The translations under genes were made by a program, and so were the position numbers. Positions 1 to 9,109 of a stretch of 64,000 bases of DNA are shown here, in pieces. This stretch comes from Streptomyces sp. JJ36. GTDB lineage: Bacteria; Actinomycetota; Actinomycetes; Streptomycetales; Streptomycetaceae. Below the pieces are notes generated by a model that worked only from the letters and a program-made list of their open reading frames with translations, searched no databases and was not told the DNA's origin. Positions within the stretch are counted from its first letter, which is position 1; every line of letters starts with the position of its first letter. Location: assembly GCF_021696945.1 (NCBI RefSeq), contig NZ_JACYHE010000018.1:27313-91312 (forward strand). The letters are read 5' to 3'.

Positions 1-115
1 CGGGGAAGACGAAGACGACCGTGAGCACGAGCGCGACGGCGTTCGGCCAGATCCTGCCCAGCGTCTTGCGGCGCCGGGCACGCAGGGCGGCCCGGTCGGC
101 GAGGGTGGTGCTCAC
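1..115 (-). CDS. dasC: Sugar ABC transporter inner-membrane permease, DasC-type (N-terminal fragment)
   Basis: Only the first 38 codons are inside the window; the gene runs off the left edge. The GTG start overlaps the stop of the upstream permease gene by 4 bases (GTGA), a tight translational coupling. The visible protein has a basic N-terminus (ARRRKTLGRIWP) followed by the start of a hydrophobic segment, as in MalG-type permeases. Family knowledge: such proteins pair with a MalF-type partner to form the membrane channel of a binding-protein-dependent sugar importer. The name DasC is inferred from position after dasA-dasB and from the neighbouring dasR; the fragment alone could be any MalG-type permease. 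Confidence 0.75.
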   Translation of the reverse strand, partial: MSTTLADRAALRARRRKTLGRIWPNAVALVLTVVFVFP

Positions 116-1101
116 TGCTCCTCCTCCTGCTTGAGGATCAGGCGGAAGTAGAAGGACATGGCGACCAGCAGAATGAGGATGGTCAGTACGGACGCGGCCG
201 CGGCGGTGCCGAAGTTCATCTGGGCCATGCCCTCGATGTAGGCGAAGACCGGCAGGGTCTCGGACTCGCGGTCGGGCCCACCGCCGTTCAGCGCCACGAT
301 CTGGGCGAACGCCTTGAAGACCCAGATGATCTCCAGGAACGTGGTGATCAGGAAGAACGGCTTCATGATCGGGAGGATCACGGAGCGGAAGAGCCGCGCG
401 TTGCCGGCGCCGTCCATCCGGGCGGCCTCGTAGAGCTCGGCGCTGATGGTGGTCAGCCCGGCGTAGAGGTTGAGCGCCACGAACGGGACCGAGGCCCAGA
501 CGATCAGCAGGGTGACGATGGCCAGCGTGGAGAAGCCGGTGCCGAACCAGTTGTGCTGCTCGTAGCCGGCGAAGCCGAGGCTGCGCATCACCCAGTTCAT
601 GACGCCGAACTGGGTGTCGAAGAGCCAGCGGAAGACGGTGGCGGAGGCGACGATCGGCATCGCCCAGGCCATCACCAAGGCGAGTGAGAGCACCAGCCGC
701 ATCGCCTTCCCCAGCCGGTTCAGCAGCAGGCCGACGAGAGTGCCCAGCACCATGATCAGGGTGACGTTGACACCCATGAAGACGAAGGTGCGCACCACGA
801 CGGTCCAGAAGGCGTCGTCGCTCAGCAGCTCGGTGTAGTTGGTGAAGCCGGTCCAGACCGTCTCCCGGGAGATCATCTCCGTGCGGCCGAGCTGCTGGAA
901 CGAGAGCACGATGTTCCGCACCAGCGGATAGCCCAGGAAGACCAGCAGCGAGACGGCTGCCGGGGCGATCAGCGCGTACGGCACCCACCCCTGGGGCAGC
1001 GAGCGCCGGGCCCGGGGGCCCGGACCGGCCGGCCGGGGCGCGGGCTTGTCGGGCGGCGGCTCCTGGACGGCGGGAGGCGCTCCCTCGGTGTGCACGGTCA
1101 T
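112..1101 (-). CDS. dasB: Chitobiose ABC transporter permease DasB (MalF type)
   Basis: A 329-residue integral membrane protein with about six hydrophobic segments (first near GWVPYALIAPAAVSLLVFLG) and the EAA loop typical of binding-protein-dependent permeases (EAARMDGAGNARLFRSVILP), which contacts the ATPase. I chose the ATG at 1101, preceded by AGGAAGA, over an in-frame start 37 codons upstream whose extra residues are arginine/proline-rich and unlike the family. It lies 154 bases after dasA and overlaps dasC by 4 bases. Family knowledge: in Streptomyces DasABC imports N,N'-diacetylchitobiose and is energised by the shared ATPase MsiK, which is not in this window. Substrate is inferred from the adjacent dasR. 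Confidence 0.85.
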   Translation of the reverse strand: MTVHTEGAPPAVQEPPPDKPAPRPAGPGPRARRSLPQGWVPYALIAPAAVSLLVFLGYPLVRNIVLSFQQLGRTEMISRETVWTGFTNYTELLSDDAFWTVVVRTFVFMGVNVTLIMVLGTLVGLLLNRLGKAMRLVLSLALVMAWAMPIVASATVFRWLFDTQFGVMNWVMRSLGFAGYEQHNWFGTGFSTLAIVTLLIVWASVPFVALNLYAGLTTISAELYEAARMDGAGNARLFRSVILPIMKPFFLITTFLEIIWVFKAFAQIVALNGGGPDRESETLPVFAYIEGMAQMNFGTAAAASVLTILILLVAMSFYFRLILKQEEEQ

Positions 1102-1217
1102 GGTCTTCTTCCTCGCGGTGCGGGGCGAGCGGACTCGTGGGGGGGCGGCGCTCGGAGCGCGCTGGGGCGTACGGGCCGCGCGGCCCGGGGCCCGCCGGGC
1201 GGCCCGGGCCACGGGCG

Positions 1218-1248
1218 GGGCGCCCCGGCCGGGTCCGCCGGGGCGCCC
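1218..1248 (-). terminator. GC-rich hairpin after dasA
   Basis: A perfect 12-bp stem (GGGCGCCCCGGC / GCCGGGGCGCCC) with a 7-base loop starts 8 bases after the dasA stop and precedes dasB. It has no T-tract. Hairpins in this place usually protect the binding-protein mRNA or attenuate read-through so that the binding protein is made in excess of the permeases; that role is inferred. Confidence 0.6.
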
Positions 1249-1255
1249 GCGGGCG

Positions 1256-2533
1256 TCAGCTCTTGTTGATGCGCTCGGTGATCACCTTGTCGGCCTCCTC
1301 ACCGGCCTGCTCCGGGTCCGCGCCCTTGAGCACCTTGGTCATGTACTCCTTGATCGGGTTCGGCTCCGTCTCGACGTTCGCCCAGCCCGGGGTCACCGGG
1401 GTGATCCGGCCCGCCTCGGCGGACTGCACCATGGCCGCGGCGAAGGAGCCCTCCTCCGGCTGCACCTGGGCGGCCTCGCTGTTCGGCAGCAGGCCGCCGC
1501 CGGTCTCCTCGGCGTACTTCTTCATCCATTTCGTGGAGGTGGCGAGCTTGAGCCACTCCTGCGCCAGCTCCTTGTTCCGGGAGCGCTCGGGGACGGCGAG
1601 GTTGGAGCCGCCGAAGAAGACGTGACCCGGCTGGTCCGCGGTCTTGCCCGGGATCGGGAAGTAGCCGAAGTCGGCCTTGCCGCCGGCCTCCTCGATCGCG
1701 GTGACGGCGCCGCTCGCCTCCCAGCCGAGACCGATCCAGGAGGCGACGTCGCCCTTCGGCACCACGTCGGTGGACTGCTGCGGGGTCGCCTCGTCGGTGT
1801 CCTTGGGGGCGGTGGAGAAGGACTGGAGCTTCTTGTAGAAGTTCATGGCCGCGGCGGCCTCCGGGGTGCCGAGTGTGCCCTTCCAGGAGTCGCCGTCCTC
1901 GGCCGCCAGCGTGCCGCCCTCGTCCCAGAGGAAGCCGGCGTAGACGTACCAGCTCTGACCGGGCAGGTAGATCGGCTGCTTGCCGGTCTCGTCCTTGATC
2001 TTCCGGAGGCCGTCGATCCACTCGTCACGGGTCTCGGGCGGCTCGACCCCGGCGTCCGCGTAGATGCTCTTGTCGTAGATCACCGCGCGGTTCGCCGCGT
2101 ACCAGGGGGCGGCGTAGAGCTTGCCGTCCAGCTCCGCGGAGGAGACCATGCCCTTGTTCCACGCGTCGTAGCCGAGCTCGTCCTTCATCCCGGTGAGGTC
2201 GGCGAGGCCGCCGGTCACCGCGTAGCCGGCGGTCTGGGTGTTGCCGAGCTCCAGCACGTCGGGCGGGGAGTCCTCGGAGAGAGCGGTGGTGATCTTCTCC
2301 TGGATCCCGTTCCACTGCTGGACCTTCATCTCGACCTCGGCGCCCTCGTGCTGGGCTTCGAACTCCTTGTTGAGGGCCTTGGTCCAGGGGTCGGGGGCGG
2401 AACCGTCCATGACCCAGACGGTCAGCGTCTTCTTCCCCCCGTCGCCGGCGTCGGAGCCGTCGTCCGAGCCACAGGCCGCGACGCTGGTGACCATGGCCGC
2501 GACCCCCACGGCCGCTATGAGCTTGCGCCTCAC
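1256..2533 (-). CDS. dasA: Chitobiose-binding lipoprotein DasA
   Basis: A 425-residue family 1-type extracellular solute-binding protein. The signal peptide ends in the lipobox TSVAAC with the lipidated cysteine at residue 21, followed by an Asp/Gly-rich flexible stretch, so the mature protein is tethered outside the membrane. The mature part has the LTVWVMDGSAP strand and the PDVLELGNTQ segment typical of sugar-binding proteins. The start is GTG with AGGAGG 5 bases upstream. It opens the dasABC operon and faces dasR across a 205-base gap containing two dre-like operators. Family knowledge: DasA binds chitobiose and supplies N-acetylglucosamine signals controlling development. Identity as DasA is inferred mainly from context. 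Confidence 0.88.
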   Translation of the reverse strand: MRRKLIAAVGVAAMVTSVAACGSDDGSDAGDGGKKTLTVWVMDGSAPDPWTKALNKEFEAQHEGAEVEMKVQQWNGIQEKITTALSEDSPPDVLELGNTQTAGYAVTGGLADLTGMKDELGYDAWNKGMVSSAELDGKLYAAPWYAANRAVIYDKSIYADAGVEPPETRDEWIDGLRKIKDETGKQPIYLPGQSWYVYAGFLWDEGGTLAAEDGDSWKGTLGTPEAAAAMNFYKKLQSFSTAPKDTDEATPQQSTDVVPKGDVASWIGLGWEASGAVTAIEEAGGKADFGYFPIPGKTADQPGHVFFGGSNLAVPERSRNKELAQEWLKLATSTKWMKKYAEETGGGLLPNSEAAQVQPEEGSFAAAMVQSAEAGRITPVTPGWANVETEPNPIKEYMTKVLKGADPEQAGEEADKVITERINKS

Positions 2534-2574
2534 GCCATCCTCCTCAAGGGGATGCGATGCTGCCTCCCCGGGTT

Positions 2575-2590
2575 AATGGTTTAGACCAGT
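2575..2590. promoter_or_regulatory. DasR-responsive element (dre) 1
   Basis: AATGGTTTAGACCAGT is a near-perfect inverted repeat and differs little from the dre core TGGTCTAGACCA known for DasR. It lies 42 bases upstream of the dasA start, where bound DasR would block the dasA promoter. Direct sequence match; binding is inferred. Confidence 0.85.
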
Positions 2591-2598
2591 GCCCGCAG

Positions 2599-2614
2599 CT
2601 TGGCCTAGACCTAT
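2599..2614. promoter_or_regulatory. DasR-responsive element (dre) 2
   Basis: CTTGGCCTAGACCTAT keeps the GGCCTAGACC core of a dre site with weaker flanks. Its centre is 24 bp from that of the stronger site. Two dre sites in the dasA-dasR gap would allow joint repression of dasA and autoregulation of dasR. Confidence 0.75.
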
Positions 2615-2672
2615 AGGGGTGTCAACGGTGTATAAAGCTCGCTGTCGGTTCCGTTATCGGAACGACATCTGA

Positions 2673-3662
<990 letters not shown>

Positions 3663-3826
3663 CGGTCGGCTGACACCCCCCTGGCAGAGCGCTGACCGGT
3701 GGCTGTACGCCATGCCGTGTGGCCGGTCCGTTATGCGGCGGGGTAGTGACGCGGCCCCGGGACGGTGACTAGATTTCCTGCGCATCACGCAGGAGATCAC
3801 TGAGCGCCAGGGACGGAGCACCAGCC

Positions 3827-4096
3827 ATGTCACCACCTCAGGGAGCCCGGAGTGAGCCCGTGGTCACACCGTCACGTGTGATCGCCGGACTCTGCCTGTT
3901 CGCTCCGTTCGTCGCGATGCTGTGGGTCGGCTCGTACGACAGCGAGGAACCGAAGTTCATCGGCATCCCCTTCTTCTACTGGTACCAGATGCTCTGGGTG
4001 CCCATCGCGACCGCCCTGACCGGCACCGCGTACGTCCTGGTCCGGCGTGAGCAGGCACAGCGGCGCCGCCGCCACGAGGAAGGGGGCCGCTCGTGA
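3827..4096 (+). CDS. DUF3311 small membrane protein, symporter partner
   Basis: An 89-residue protein with two hydrophobic segments (VIAGLCLFAPFVAMLWV and FFYWYQMLWVPIATALTG) and a basic, arginine-rich C-terminus, as in DUF3311. Its stop overlaps the start of the next gene by 4 bases, and members of this family are typically encoded just before a sodium:solute symporter, so it is probably a small accessory subunit. A TAGATT -10-like element (3770-3775) and a small hairpin (3776-3794, TCCTGCG/CGCAGGA) lie upstream. The substrate of the pair cannot be told from sequence. Confidence 0.85.
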   Translation: MSPPQGARSEPVVTPSRVIAGLCLFAPFVAMLWVGSYDSEEPKFIGIPFFYWYQMLWVPIATALTGTAYVLVRREQAQRRRRHEEGGRS

Positions 4097-5694
4097 ACGA
4101 GGGCGTGAACGTCGTCGCACTCATCGTCTTCCTCTTCTTCTTCGGCGTCGTGACGGTGATGGGCTTCCTCGCCGCACGCTGGCGCAAGGCCGCCGACGCC
4201 CTCAACCTCGACGAATGGGGTCTGGGCGGACGGAGCTTCGGGACCTGGATCACCTGGTTCCTGCTCGGCGGCGACCTCTACACCGCGTACACCTTCGTCG
4301 CCGTGCCCGCGGCCATCTACGCGGCGGGGGCGGCCGGCTTCTTCGCGGTGCCGTACACCATCCTGGTGTATCCGCTGATCTTCACCTTCCTGCCGCGGCT
4401 CTGGTCCGTGTCGCACCGGCACGGCTACGTCACCACCTCGGACTTCGTGAAGGGCCGCTTCGGCTCCCGCGGGCTGTCCCTGGCGGTGGCGCTCACCGGC
4501 ATCCTCGCCACCATGCCGTACATCGCGCTGCAGCTCGTCGGCATCCAGGCGGTGCTGGACGTGCTGGGCATCGGCGGCGGCGACTCGACCCACTGGTTCG
4601 TCAAGGACCTGCCGCTGCTGATCGCCTTCGGTGTGCTGGCGGCCTACACCTACTCCTCCGGGCTGCGCGCGCCGGCCCTGATCGCGTTCGTGAAGGACAC
4701 GCTCATCTACATCGTGATCGCGGTCGCGATCGTCTACATCCCGATCGAGCTGGGCGGCTTCGACGACATCTTCTCCAGCGCCGAGGAGAAGTTCGCGGAC
4801 ACCGGCGGGTCGCTGATCACCGGCGCGGACGCGCACTGGGGCTACGCCACCCTGGCCCTCGGCTCCGCACTGGCGCTCTTCATGTACCCGCACGCCATCA
4901 CCGCCACGCTGTCCAGCCGCAGCCGCGAGGTGATCCGGCGCAACACCACCATCCTGCCGCTGTACTCCCTGATGCTGGGCCTGCTCGCGCTGCTCGGCTT
5001 CATGGGCATCGCGGCCGGGATCGAGGTGGACAACGGGCAGCTCATCGTGCCGCAACTGTTCGAGAACATGTTCCCGGACTGGTTCACCGGCGTGGCCTTC
5101 GCGGCCATCGGCATCGGGGCCCTGGTGCCGGCGGCCATCATGTCGATCGCGGCCGCGAACCTCTTCACCCGCAACATCTACCGGGACTTCCTCAAGCCGG
5201 ACGCCACGCCGGAGCAGGAGACCAAGGTCTCCAAGATCGCCTCGCTGCTGGTCAAGGTCGGTGCGCTGGCCTTCGTCCTCACCCTGGACAAGACCGCGGC
5301 GATCAACTTCCAGCTCCTCGGCGGCATCTGGATCGTGCAGACCATGCCGGCGCTGGTCGGCGGCCTGTTCACCCGGTGGTTCCACCGCTGGGCGCTGCTC
5401 GCCGGCTGGGCCGTGGGCATGCTCTACGGCACGGTGGCGGCGTACCACGTCTCCAGCCCGACCCAGGAGCACTTCGCCGGCAGCAGCGACACCATCCCGC
5501 TCATCGGGGAGATCGGCTACATCGGGCTCACCGCCTTCGTGCTCAACGCGGTGGTGACGGTGGCCCTCACCCTGGTGCTGCGGGCGATGAAGGCGCCCGA
5601 CGGGCCGGACGAGACCCGGCCCTCCGACTACACCGCGGACGCGGGCGACCCCGACGTCCAGGAGGAGCTCCCCGCGCCCACCGGCGCGCACTGA
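4093..5694 (+). CDS. Sodium:solute symporter (SSS family)
   Basis: A 533-residue transporter with about 13 membrane segments. It shows the SSS layout: an N-terminal helix, then NLDEWGLGGRSFGTW and LLGGDLYTAYTFVA in the first core helices, and the sodium-site region ALVPAAIMSIAAANLFTRNIYRDF. The C-terminal 35 residues are acidic and cytoplasmic. GTG start overlaps the DUF3311 stop (GTGA), so the two are translationally coupled. Homologues with a DUF3311 partner are thought to take up organic acids or similar small solutes; the substrate here is not known. The pair sits just downstream of dasR but carries no visible dre site. Confidence 0.88.
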   Translation: MNEGVNVVALIVFLFFFGVVTVMGFLAARWRKAADALNLDEWGLGGRSFGTWITWFLLGGDLYTAYTFVAVPAAIYAAGAAGFFAVPYTILVYPLIFTFLPRLWSVSHRHGYVTTSDFVKGRFGSRGLSLAVALTGILATMPYIALQLVGIQAVLDVLGIGGGDSTHWFVKDLPLLIAFGVLAAYTYSSGLRAPALIAFVKDTLIYIVIAVAIVYIPIELGGFDDIFSSAEEKFADTGGSLITGADAHWGYATLALGSALALFMYPHAITATLSSRSREVIRRNTTILPLYSLMLGLLALLGFMGIAAGIEVDNGQLIVPQLFENMFPDWFTGVAFAAIGIGALVPAAIMSIAAANLFTRNIYRDFLKPDATPEQETKVSKIASLLVKVGALAFVLTLDKTAAINFQLLGGIWIVQTMPALVGGLFTRWFHRWALLAGWAVGMLYGTVAAYHVSSPTQEHFAGSSDTIPLIGEIGYIGLTAFVLNAVVTVALTLVLRAMKAPDGPDETRPSDYTADAGDPDVQEELPAPTGAH

Positions 5695-5712
5695 GCCGCA
5701 CCGCCGGCACCT

Positions 5713-5756
5713 CGCGCCGCTGCCCGCCGGGGCCGCTCCCGGCGGGCAGCGGCGCG
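5713..5756 (+). terminator. Strong hairpin after the symporter gene
   Basis: Perfect 19-bp stem (5713-5731 with 5738-5756) and a 6-base loop, 18 bases after the symporter stop. No T-tract, as usual for streptomycete terminators. Confidence 0.85.
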
Positions 5757-5770
5757 TCCCGGCCCTCCGC

Positions 5771-5802
5771 ACCCCACCGGCAGGCCCGCCTGTCGGTGGG
5801 GT
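5771..5802 (+). terminator. Second hairpin before the acetyltransferase gene
   Basis: ACCCCACCGGCAGG pairs with CCTGTCGGTGGGGT (14 bp, one G-T pair) around a CCCG loop. It follows the first hairpin by 14 bases and ends 17 bases before the next start codon, so it is either a tandem terminator or the 5' end of the next mRNA. Confidence 0.65.
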
Positions 5803-5818
5803 GCTGCATGCTGGGGGC

Positions 5819-6334
5819 ATGGACGTGACGATCAGGGCCGCGCGGGAGGACGAGTTCGAGGCCGTCGGCGAGTTGACGGCCGGCGCCTATCTGGACGACG
5901 GTCTGCTGACCTACGGCGCGGAGGACTCGTACCTCGCCGTGCTGCGGGACGTACGGCGCCGGGCGGAGCACGGTGAGATCCTCGTCGCCGTGGCCGCCGC
6001 GTCGGCGGACGTGGTCGGCACGGCGACGTTCGTGTGGGATGCCGGGGAGTTCGCGGACATCGCACAGCCGGGCGAGGGTGAGTTCCGCATGCTGGCGGTC
6101 CGCCGGGAGGGGCGCGGCCGTGGCGTGGGCGAGGCGCTGGTACGGGAATGTCTGGCGCGGGCGCGCGAGCGCGGGCTGCACCGGATGGTGCTCTCCAGCA
6201 GCCCCGAGATGACCACGGCGCACCGGCTCTACGGACGACTGGGTTTCACCCGTACCCCGGAGCGCGACTGGGAGCCGATCCCCGGACTGGCCCTGCTGAC
6301 GTTCGCGCTCGACCTCACGGACGGGGACCGCTGA
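5819..6334 (+). CDS. GNAT-family N-acetyltransferase
   Basis: A 171-residue single-domain GNAT protein that would transfer an acetyl group from acetyl-CoA to an unidentified amine. The acetyl-CoA loop is visible as VRREGRGRGVGEALV (the R/Q-x-x-G-x-G/A signature), followed by the ARERGLHRMVLSSS strand and the LYGRLGFTRTPER motif that closes the fold. The ATG at 5819 follows GGGGGC; an in-frame start 6 codons upstream lies inside the hairpin and is unlikely. It stands alone between two hairpins and the nrd regulatory region. Substrate unknown. Confidence 0.88.
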   Translation: MDVTIRAAREDEFEAVGELTAGAYLDDGLLTYGAEDSYLAVLRDVRRRAEHGEILVAVAAASADVVGTATFVWDAGEFADIAQPGEGEFRMLAVRREGRGRGVGEALVRECLARARERGLHRMVLSSSPEMTTAHRLYGRLGFTRTPERDWEPIPGLALLTFALDLTDGDR

Positions 6335-6357
6335 CTCCGGGGCCAACCGTACCACCG

Positions 6358-6373
6358 ACACAAGATGTTGGGG
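6358..6373 (+). promoter_or_regulatory. NrdR box 1
   Basis: ACACAAGATGTTGGGG fits the Streptomyces NrdR-box pattern (acaCwAtATcTwGtgt) in the core except for the t and c positions. It lies upstream of the nrdAB riboswitch, the known position of such boxes. NrdR binding is inferred. Confidence 0.7.
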
Positions 6374-6388
6374 TGCTCGCACGCAGCG

Positions 6389-6404
6389 GCACAACATGTA
6401 TGCT
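6389..6404 (+). promoter_or_regulatory. NrdR box 2
   Basis: GCACAACATGTATGCT is a weaker copy of the box. It starts exactly 31 bp after box 1, the three-helical-turn spacing typical of paired NrdR boxes, which supports both calls. It may overlap the -10 region of the nrdAB promoter. Confidence 0.65.
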
Positions 6405-6530
6405 CGTGCTCGCCGTCGCCGCAGGGGAACCCGGTGCGAGTCCGGGGCTGTCCCGCAACGGTGTGCGGTGCGCCGTGCCGCCCGGGAGGGCGCCGACGCG
6501 CCGCGAGTCCGAGCACCTGCCGGCGGTTCG
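6402..6530 (+). promoter_or_regulatory. Cobalamin (adenosylcobalamin) riboswitch
   Basis: The leader of nrdA contains the conserved B12-aptamer core: GGGAA, then CCGGTGCGAGTCCGG, then GCTGTCCCGCAACGGT (6424-6462), and the downstream B12-box-like segment AGTCCGAGCACCTGCCGGC (6506-6524). A hairpin (GTCCG...CGGAC, 6537-6566) follows and may be the switching element. Established knowledge: in Streptomyces the class Ia nrdABS operon is shut off by coenzyme B12 through such a switch, so that the B12-dependent class II enzyme is used when B12 is plentiful. Ends are approximate. Confidence 0.93.
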
Positions 6531-6652
6531 TACACGTCCGGGCCCCGTGGGATGGGCCGGCGGACGCGAGGTGACGCCTGCTCGACACCGGGCCGCCCTG
6601 CGCCGTCGCCCACCCCCGAAGGGCCGCGCCGAGCGAGGGAGAGCACCCCATC

Positions 6653-9109
6653 GTGACCATCGCACCCGAGGCCGCAGCCGTCCCGGCGCCCGATACCGCC
6701 CCTCCGGATGAGGCCGGCCTCCCTGCGGTGGAACGGCTGTTGGCGGAGCTGACCGCCGACCTGCCGACCACCGAAGCGGGCCGGGTCGCCGACGCCGTCC
6801 GGCTCGGGCGGAACCCCGGCTCCACCACCGCCGAGCTGCGTACACTCGCCGTCGAGTCCGCGGCCGGCCTGATCGGCGAGGAACCGGAGTACGGGCGGCT
6901 GGCCGCCCGGCTGCTGACCCGGACCATCCGGGAGGAGGCCGCGGGCCAGGGGGCCGGCTCCTTCTCCGCCTCCATCGCGGTCGGACAGCGCGAAGGTCTG
7001 ATCGCGGACCACACCGCCGCGTTCGTCGCCGCGCACGCCGAGCGCCTGAACGCCCTGGTGGACGCCGCCGTGGCAGACGGCGCGGACGACCGGTTCGGGT
7101 ACTTCGGGCTGCGTACGGTCGCATCGCGCTACCTGCTGCGGCACCCGGCGACACGCCGGGTGGTGGAGACGCCGCAGCACTTCCTGCTGCGCGTGGCCTG
7201 CGGACTCGCCCGCGACCGTGGCGAGCAGGCGGTGGACGAGATCGCGGAGCTGTACCGGCTCACCAGCTCGCTGGCCTACCTGCCCTCCTCTCCCACCCTG
7301 TTCAACTCCGGCACCCGGCATCCGCAGATGTCCTCCTGCTACCTGCTGGACTCCCCGCGCGACGAGCTGGACTCCCTGTACGAGCGCTACCACCAGATCG
7401 CCCGGCTCTCCAAGCACGCCGGCGGCATCGGCCTGTCCTGGTCACGCATCCGCGCACGCGGTTCGCTGATCCGCGGCACCAACGGGCACAGCAACGGCAT
7501 CGTGCCGTTCCTGCGCACCCTGGACTCCTCGGTGGCCGCGGTGAACCAGGGCGGCCGGCGCAAGGGCGCGGCCTGCGTCTACCTGGAGACCTGGCACGCC
7601 GACCTCGAGGAGTTCCTGGAACTGCGGGACAACACCGGCGAGGAGGCGCGCCGCACGCACCACCTCAACCTCGCGCACTGGATCCCCGACGAGTTCATGC
7701 GCCGGGTGGAGGCGGACGCCGAGTGGTCGCTCTTCTCCCCCTCCGACGTCCCGGAGCTGGTGGACCTGTGGGGTGAGGAGTTCGACACCGTCTACCGCCG
7801 GGCCGAGGCCGAGGGCAGAGCGGTGAAGTCGGTCCCCGCACGGCAGCTCTACGCCCGGATGATGCGCACCCTGGCGCAGACCGGCAACGGCTGGATGACC
7901 TTCAAGGACGCGGCCAACCGCACCGCCAACCAGACGGCGGAGCCCGGCTCCGTCGTCCACTCCTCGAACCTCTGCACGGAGATCCTGGAGGTCACCGACG
8001 ACAGCGAGACGGCGGTCTGCAACCTCGGCTCGGTCAACCTCGCCGCCCATCTCGGCGCGGACGGCCGGATGGACTGGGAGCGGCTGGACGCCACCGTGCG
8101 CACCGCGGTGACCTTCCTGGACCGGGTGGTCGACATCAACTACTACCCGACCGAGCAGGCCGCCGGCTCCAACTCCCGCTGGCGTCCCGTCGGCCTGGGC
8201 GTGATGGGCCTCCAGGACGTCTTCTTCCGGCTGCGGCTGCCCTTCGACTCCGCCGAGGCCCGCGAACTGTCCACCCGGATCGCCGAACGGATCATGCTGG
8301 CCGCGTACGAGACCTCCGCGGCGCTGGCCGAGCGGCACGGCCCGCTGCCCGCCTGGGAGGCGACCCGGGCGGCCCGCGGTGTGCTCCACCCCGACCACTA
8401 CCCCGGTGCCGCACACGCCTGGCCGGAGCGGTGGGCGGCGCTGCGGGAGCGGGTCGCCGCCACCGGCATGCGGAACGCCCTGCTGCTGGCCGTGGCGCCG
8501 ACGGCCACCATCGCGGCCATCGCGGGGGTCTACGAGTGCATCGAGCCGCAGGTGTCCAACCTCTTCAAGCGGGAGACGCTGAGCGGGGAGTTCCTCCAGG
8601 TCAACGCCTATCTCGTGGCCGAGCTGAAGCGACTCGGGCGGTGGGACGAGACCACCCGGGAGGCGCTGCGCGAGGGGAACGGCTCGGTGCAGGAGCTGCC
8701 GGGCCTCCCGGAGGACGTCCGCGCCCTCTACCGCACCGCCTGGGAGCTTCCGCAGCGGGCACTGATCGACATGGCCGCGGCCCGCACGCCGTATCTGGAC
8801 CAGAGCCAGTCGCTCAACCTCTTCATGGCCTCCCCCACCATCGGCAAGCTCAGTTCGATGTACGCGTACGCCTGGCGGCGCGGCCTGAAGACCACCTACT
8901 ACCTGCGGTCCCGGCCGGCCACCCGGATCGCGCGCGCCGCGGGCGCCCCCGTGCCCGCCGCCCGCCCGGACCGCGGCCCCGCCGGAGGAACCGGCGCCCC
9001 GGACGAGGCCGCGGGCGCCACCGCCGGGCACGGGACGGAGTCCGCCGCCCCGGACGAGGCCGCCGCCTGCTCCCTGGAGAACCCCGAGACCTGCGAGGCA
9101 TGCCAGTGA
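6653..9109 (+). CDS. nrdA: Class Ia ribonucleoside-diphosphate reductase, large subunit
   Basis: An 818-residue catalytic subunit that reduces ribonucleotides to deoxyribonucleotides in the cytoplasm. Visible active-site elements: the redox cysteine in SSCYLL (about 229), the NLCTEI triad (N439, C441, E443), the second redox cysteine in AVCNLGSVNLA, the radical-transfer tyrosine pair in KTTYYLRSR, and a C-terminal CEACQ cysteine pair that hands electrons from thioredoxin. The N-terminal ~100 residues are a divergent, shortened ATP-cone region. The GTG start follows GAGGGAGAG by 10 bases. It overlaps nrdB by 4 bases. Control by NrdR boxes and a B12 riboswitch is visible upstream. The class II B12 enzyme is not in this window. 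Confidence 0.95.
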   Translation: MTIAPEAAAVPAPDTAPPDEAGLPAVERLLAELTADLPTTEAGRVADAVRLGRNPGSTTAELRTLAVESAAGLIGEEPEYGRLAARLLTRTIREEAAGQGAGSFSASIAVGQREGLIADHTAAFVAAHAERLNALVDAAVADGADDRFGYFGLRTVASRYLLRHPATRRVVETPQHFLLRVACGLARDRGEQAVDEIAELYRLTSSLAYLPSSPTLFNSGTRHPQMSSCYLLDSPRDELDSLYERYHQIARLSKHAGGIGLSWSRIRARGSLIRGTNGHSNGIVPFLRTLDSSVAAVNQGGRRKGAACVYLETWHADLEEFLELRDNTGEEARRTHHLNLAHWIPDEFMRRVEADAEWSLFSPSDVPELVDLWGEEFDTVYRRAEAEGRAVKSVPARQLYARMMRTLAQTGNGWMTFKDAANRTANQTAEPGSVVHSSNLCTEILEVTDDSETAVCNLGSVNLAAHLGADGRMDWERLDATVRTAVTFLDRVVDINYYPTEQAAGSNSRWRPVGLGVMGLQDVFFRLRLPFDSAEARELSTRIAERIMLAAYETSAALAERHGPLPAWEATRAARGVLHPDHYPGAAHAWPERWAALRERVAATGMRNALLLAVAPTATIAAIAGVYECIEPQVSNLFKRETLSGEFLQVNAYLVAELKRLGRWDETTREALREGNGSVQELPGLPEDVRALYRTAWELPQRALIDMAAARTPYLDQSQSLNLFMASPTIGKLSSMYAYAWRRGLKTTYYLRSRPATRIARAAGAPVPAARPDRGPAGGTGAPDEAAGATAGHGTESAAPDEAAACSLENPETCEACQ

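Noticed and set aside
3976..5820. 614-codon frame opposite the symporter
   Set aside because: Arg/Gly/His-rich shadow of a high-GC gene with no recognisable domain.
8431..9105. Frame upstream of nrdB in the +1 phase of nrdA
   Set aside because: It is the out-of-frame reading of nrdA; nrdB starts at 9106 in the GTGA overlap.
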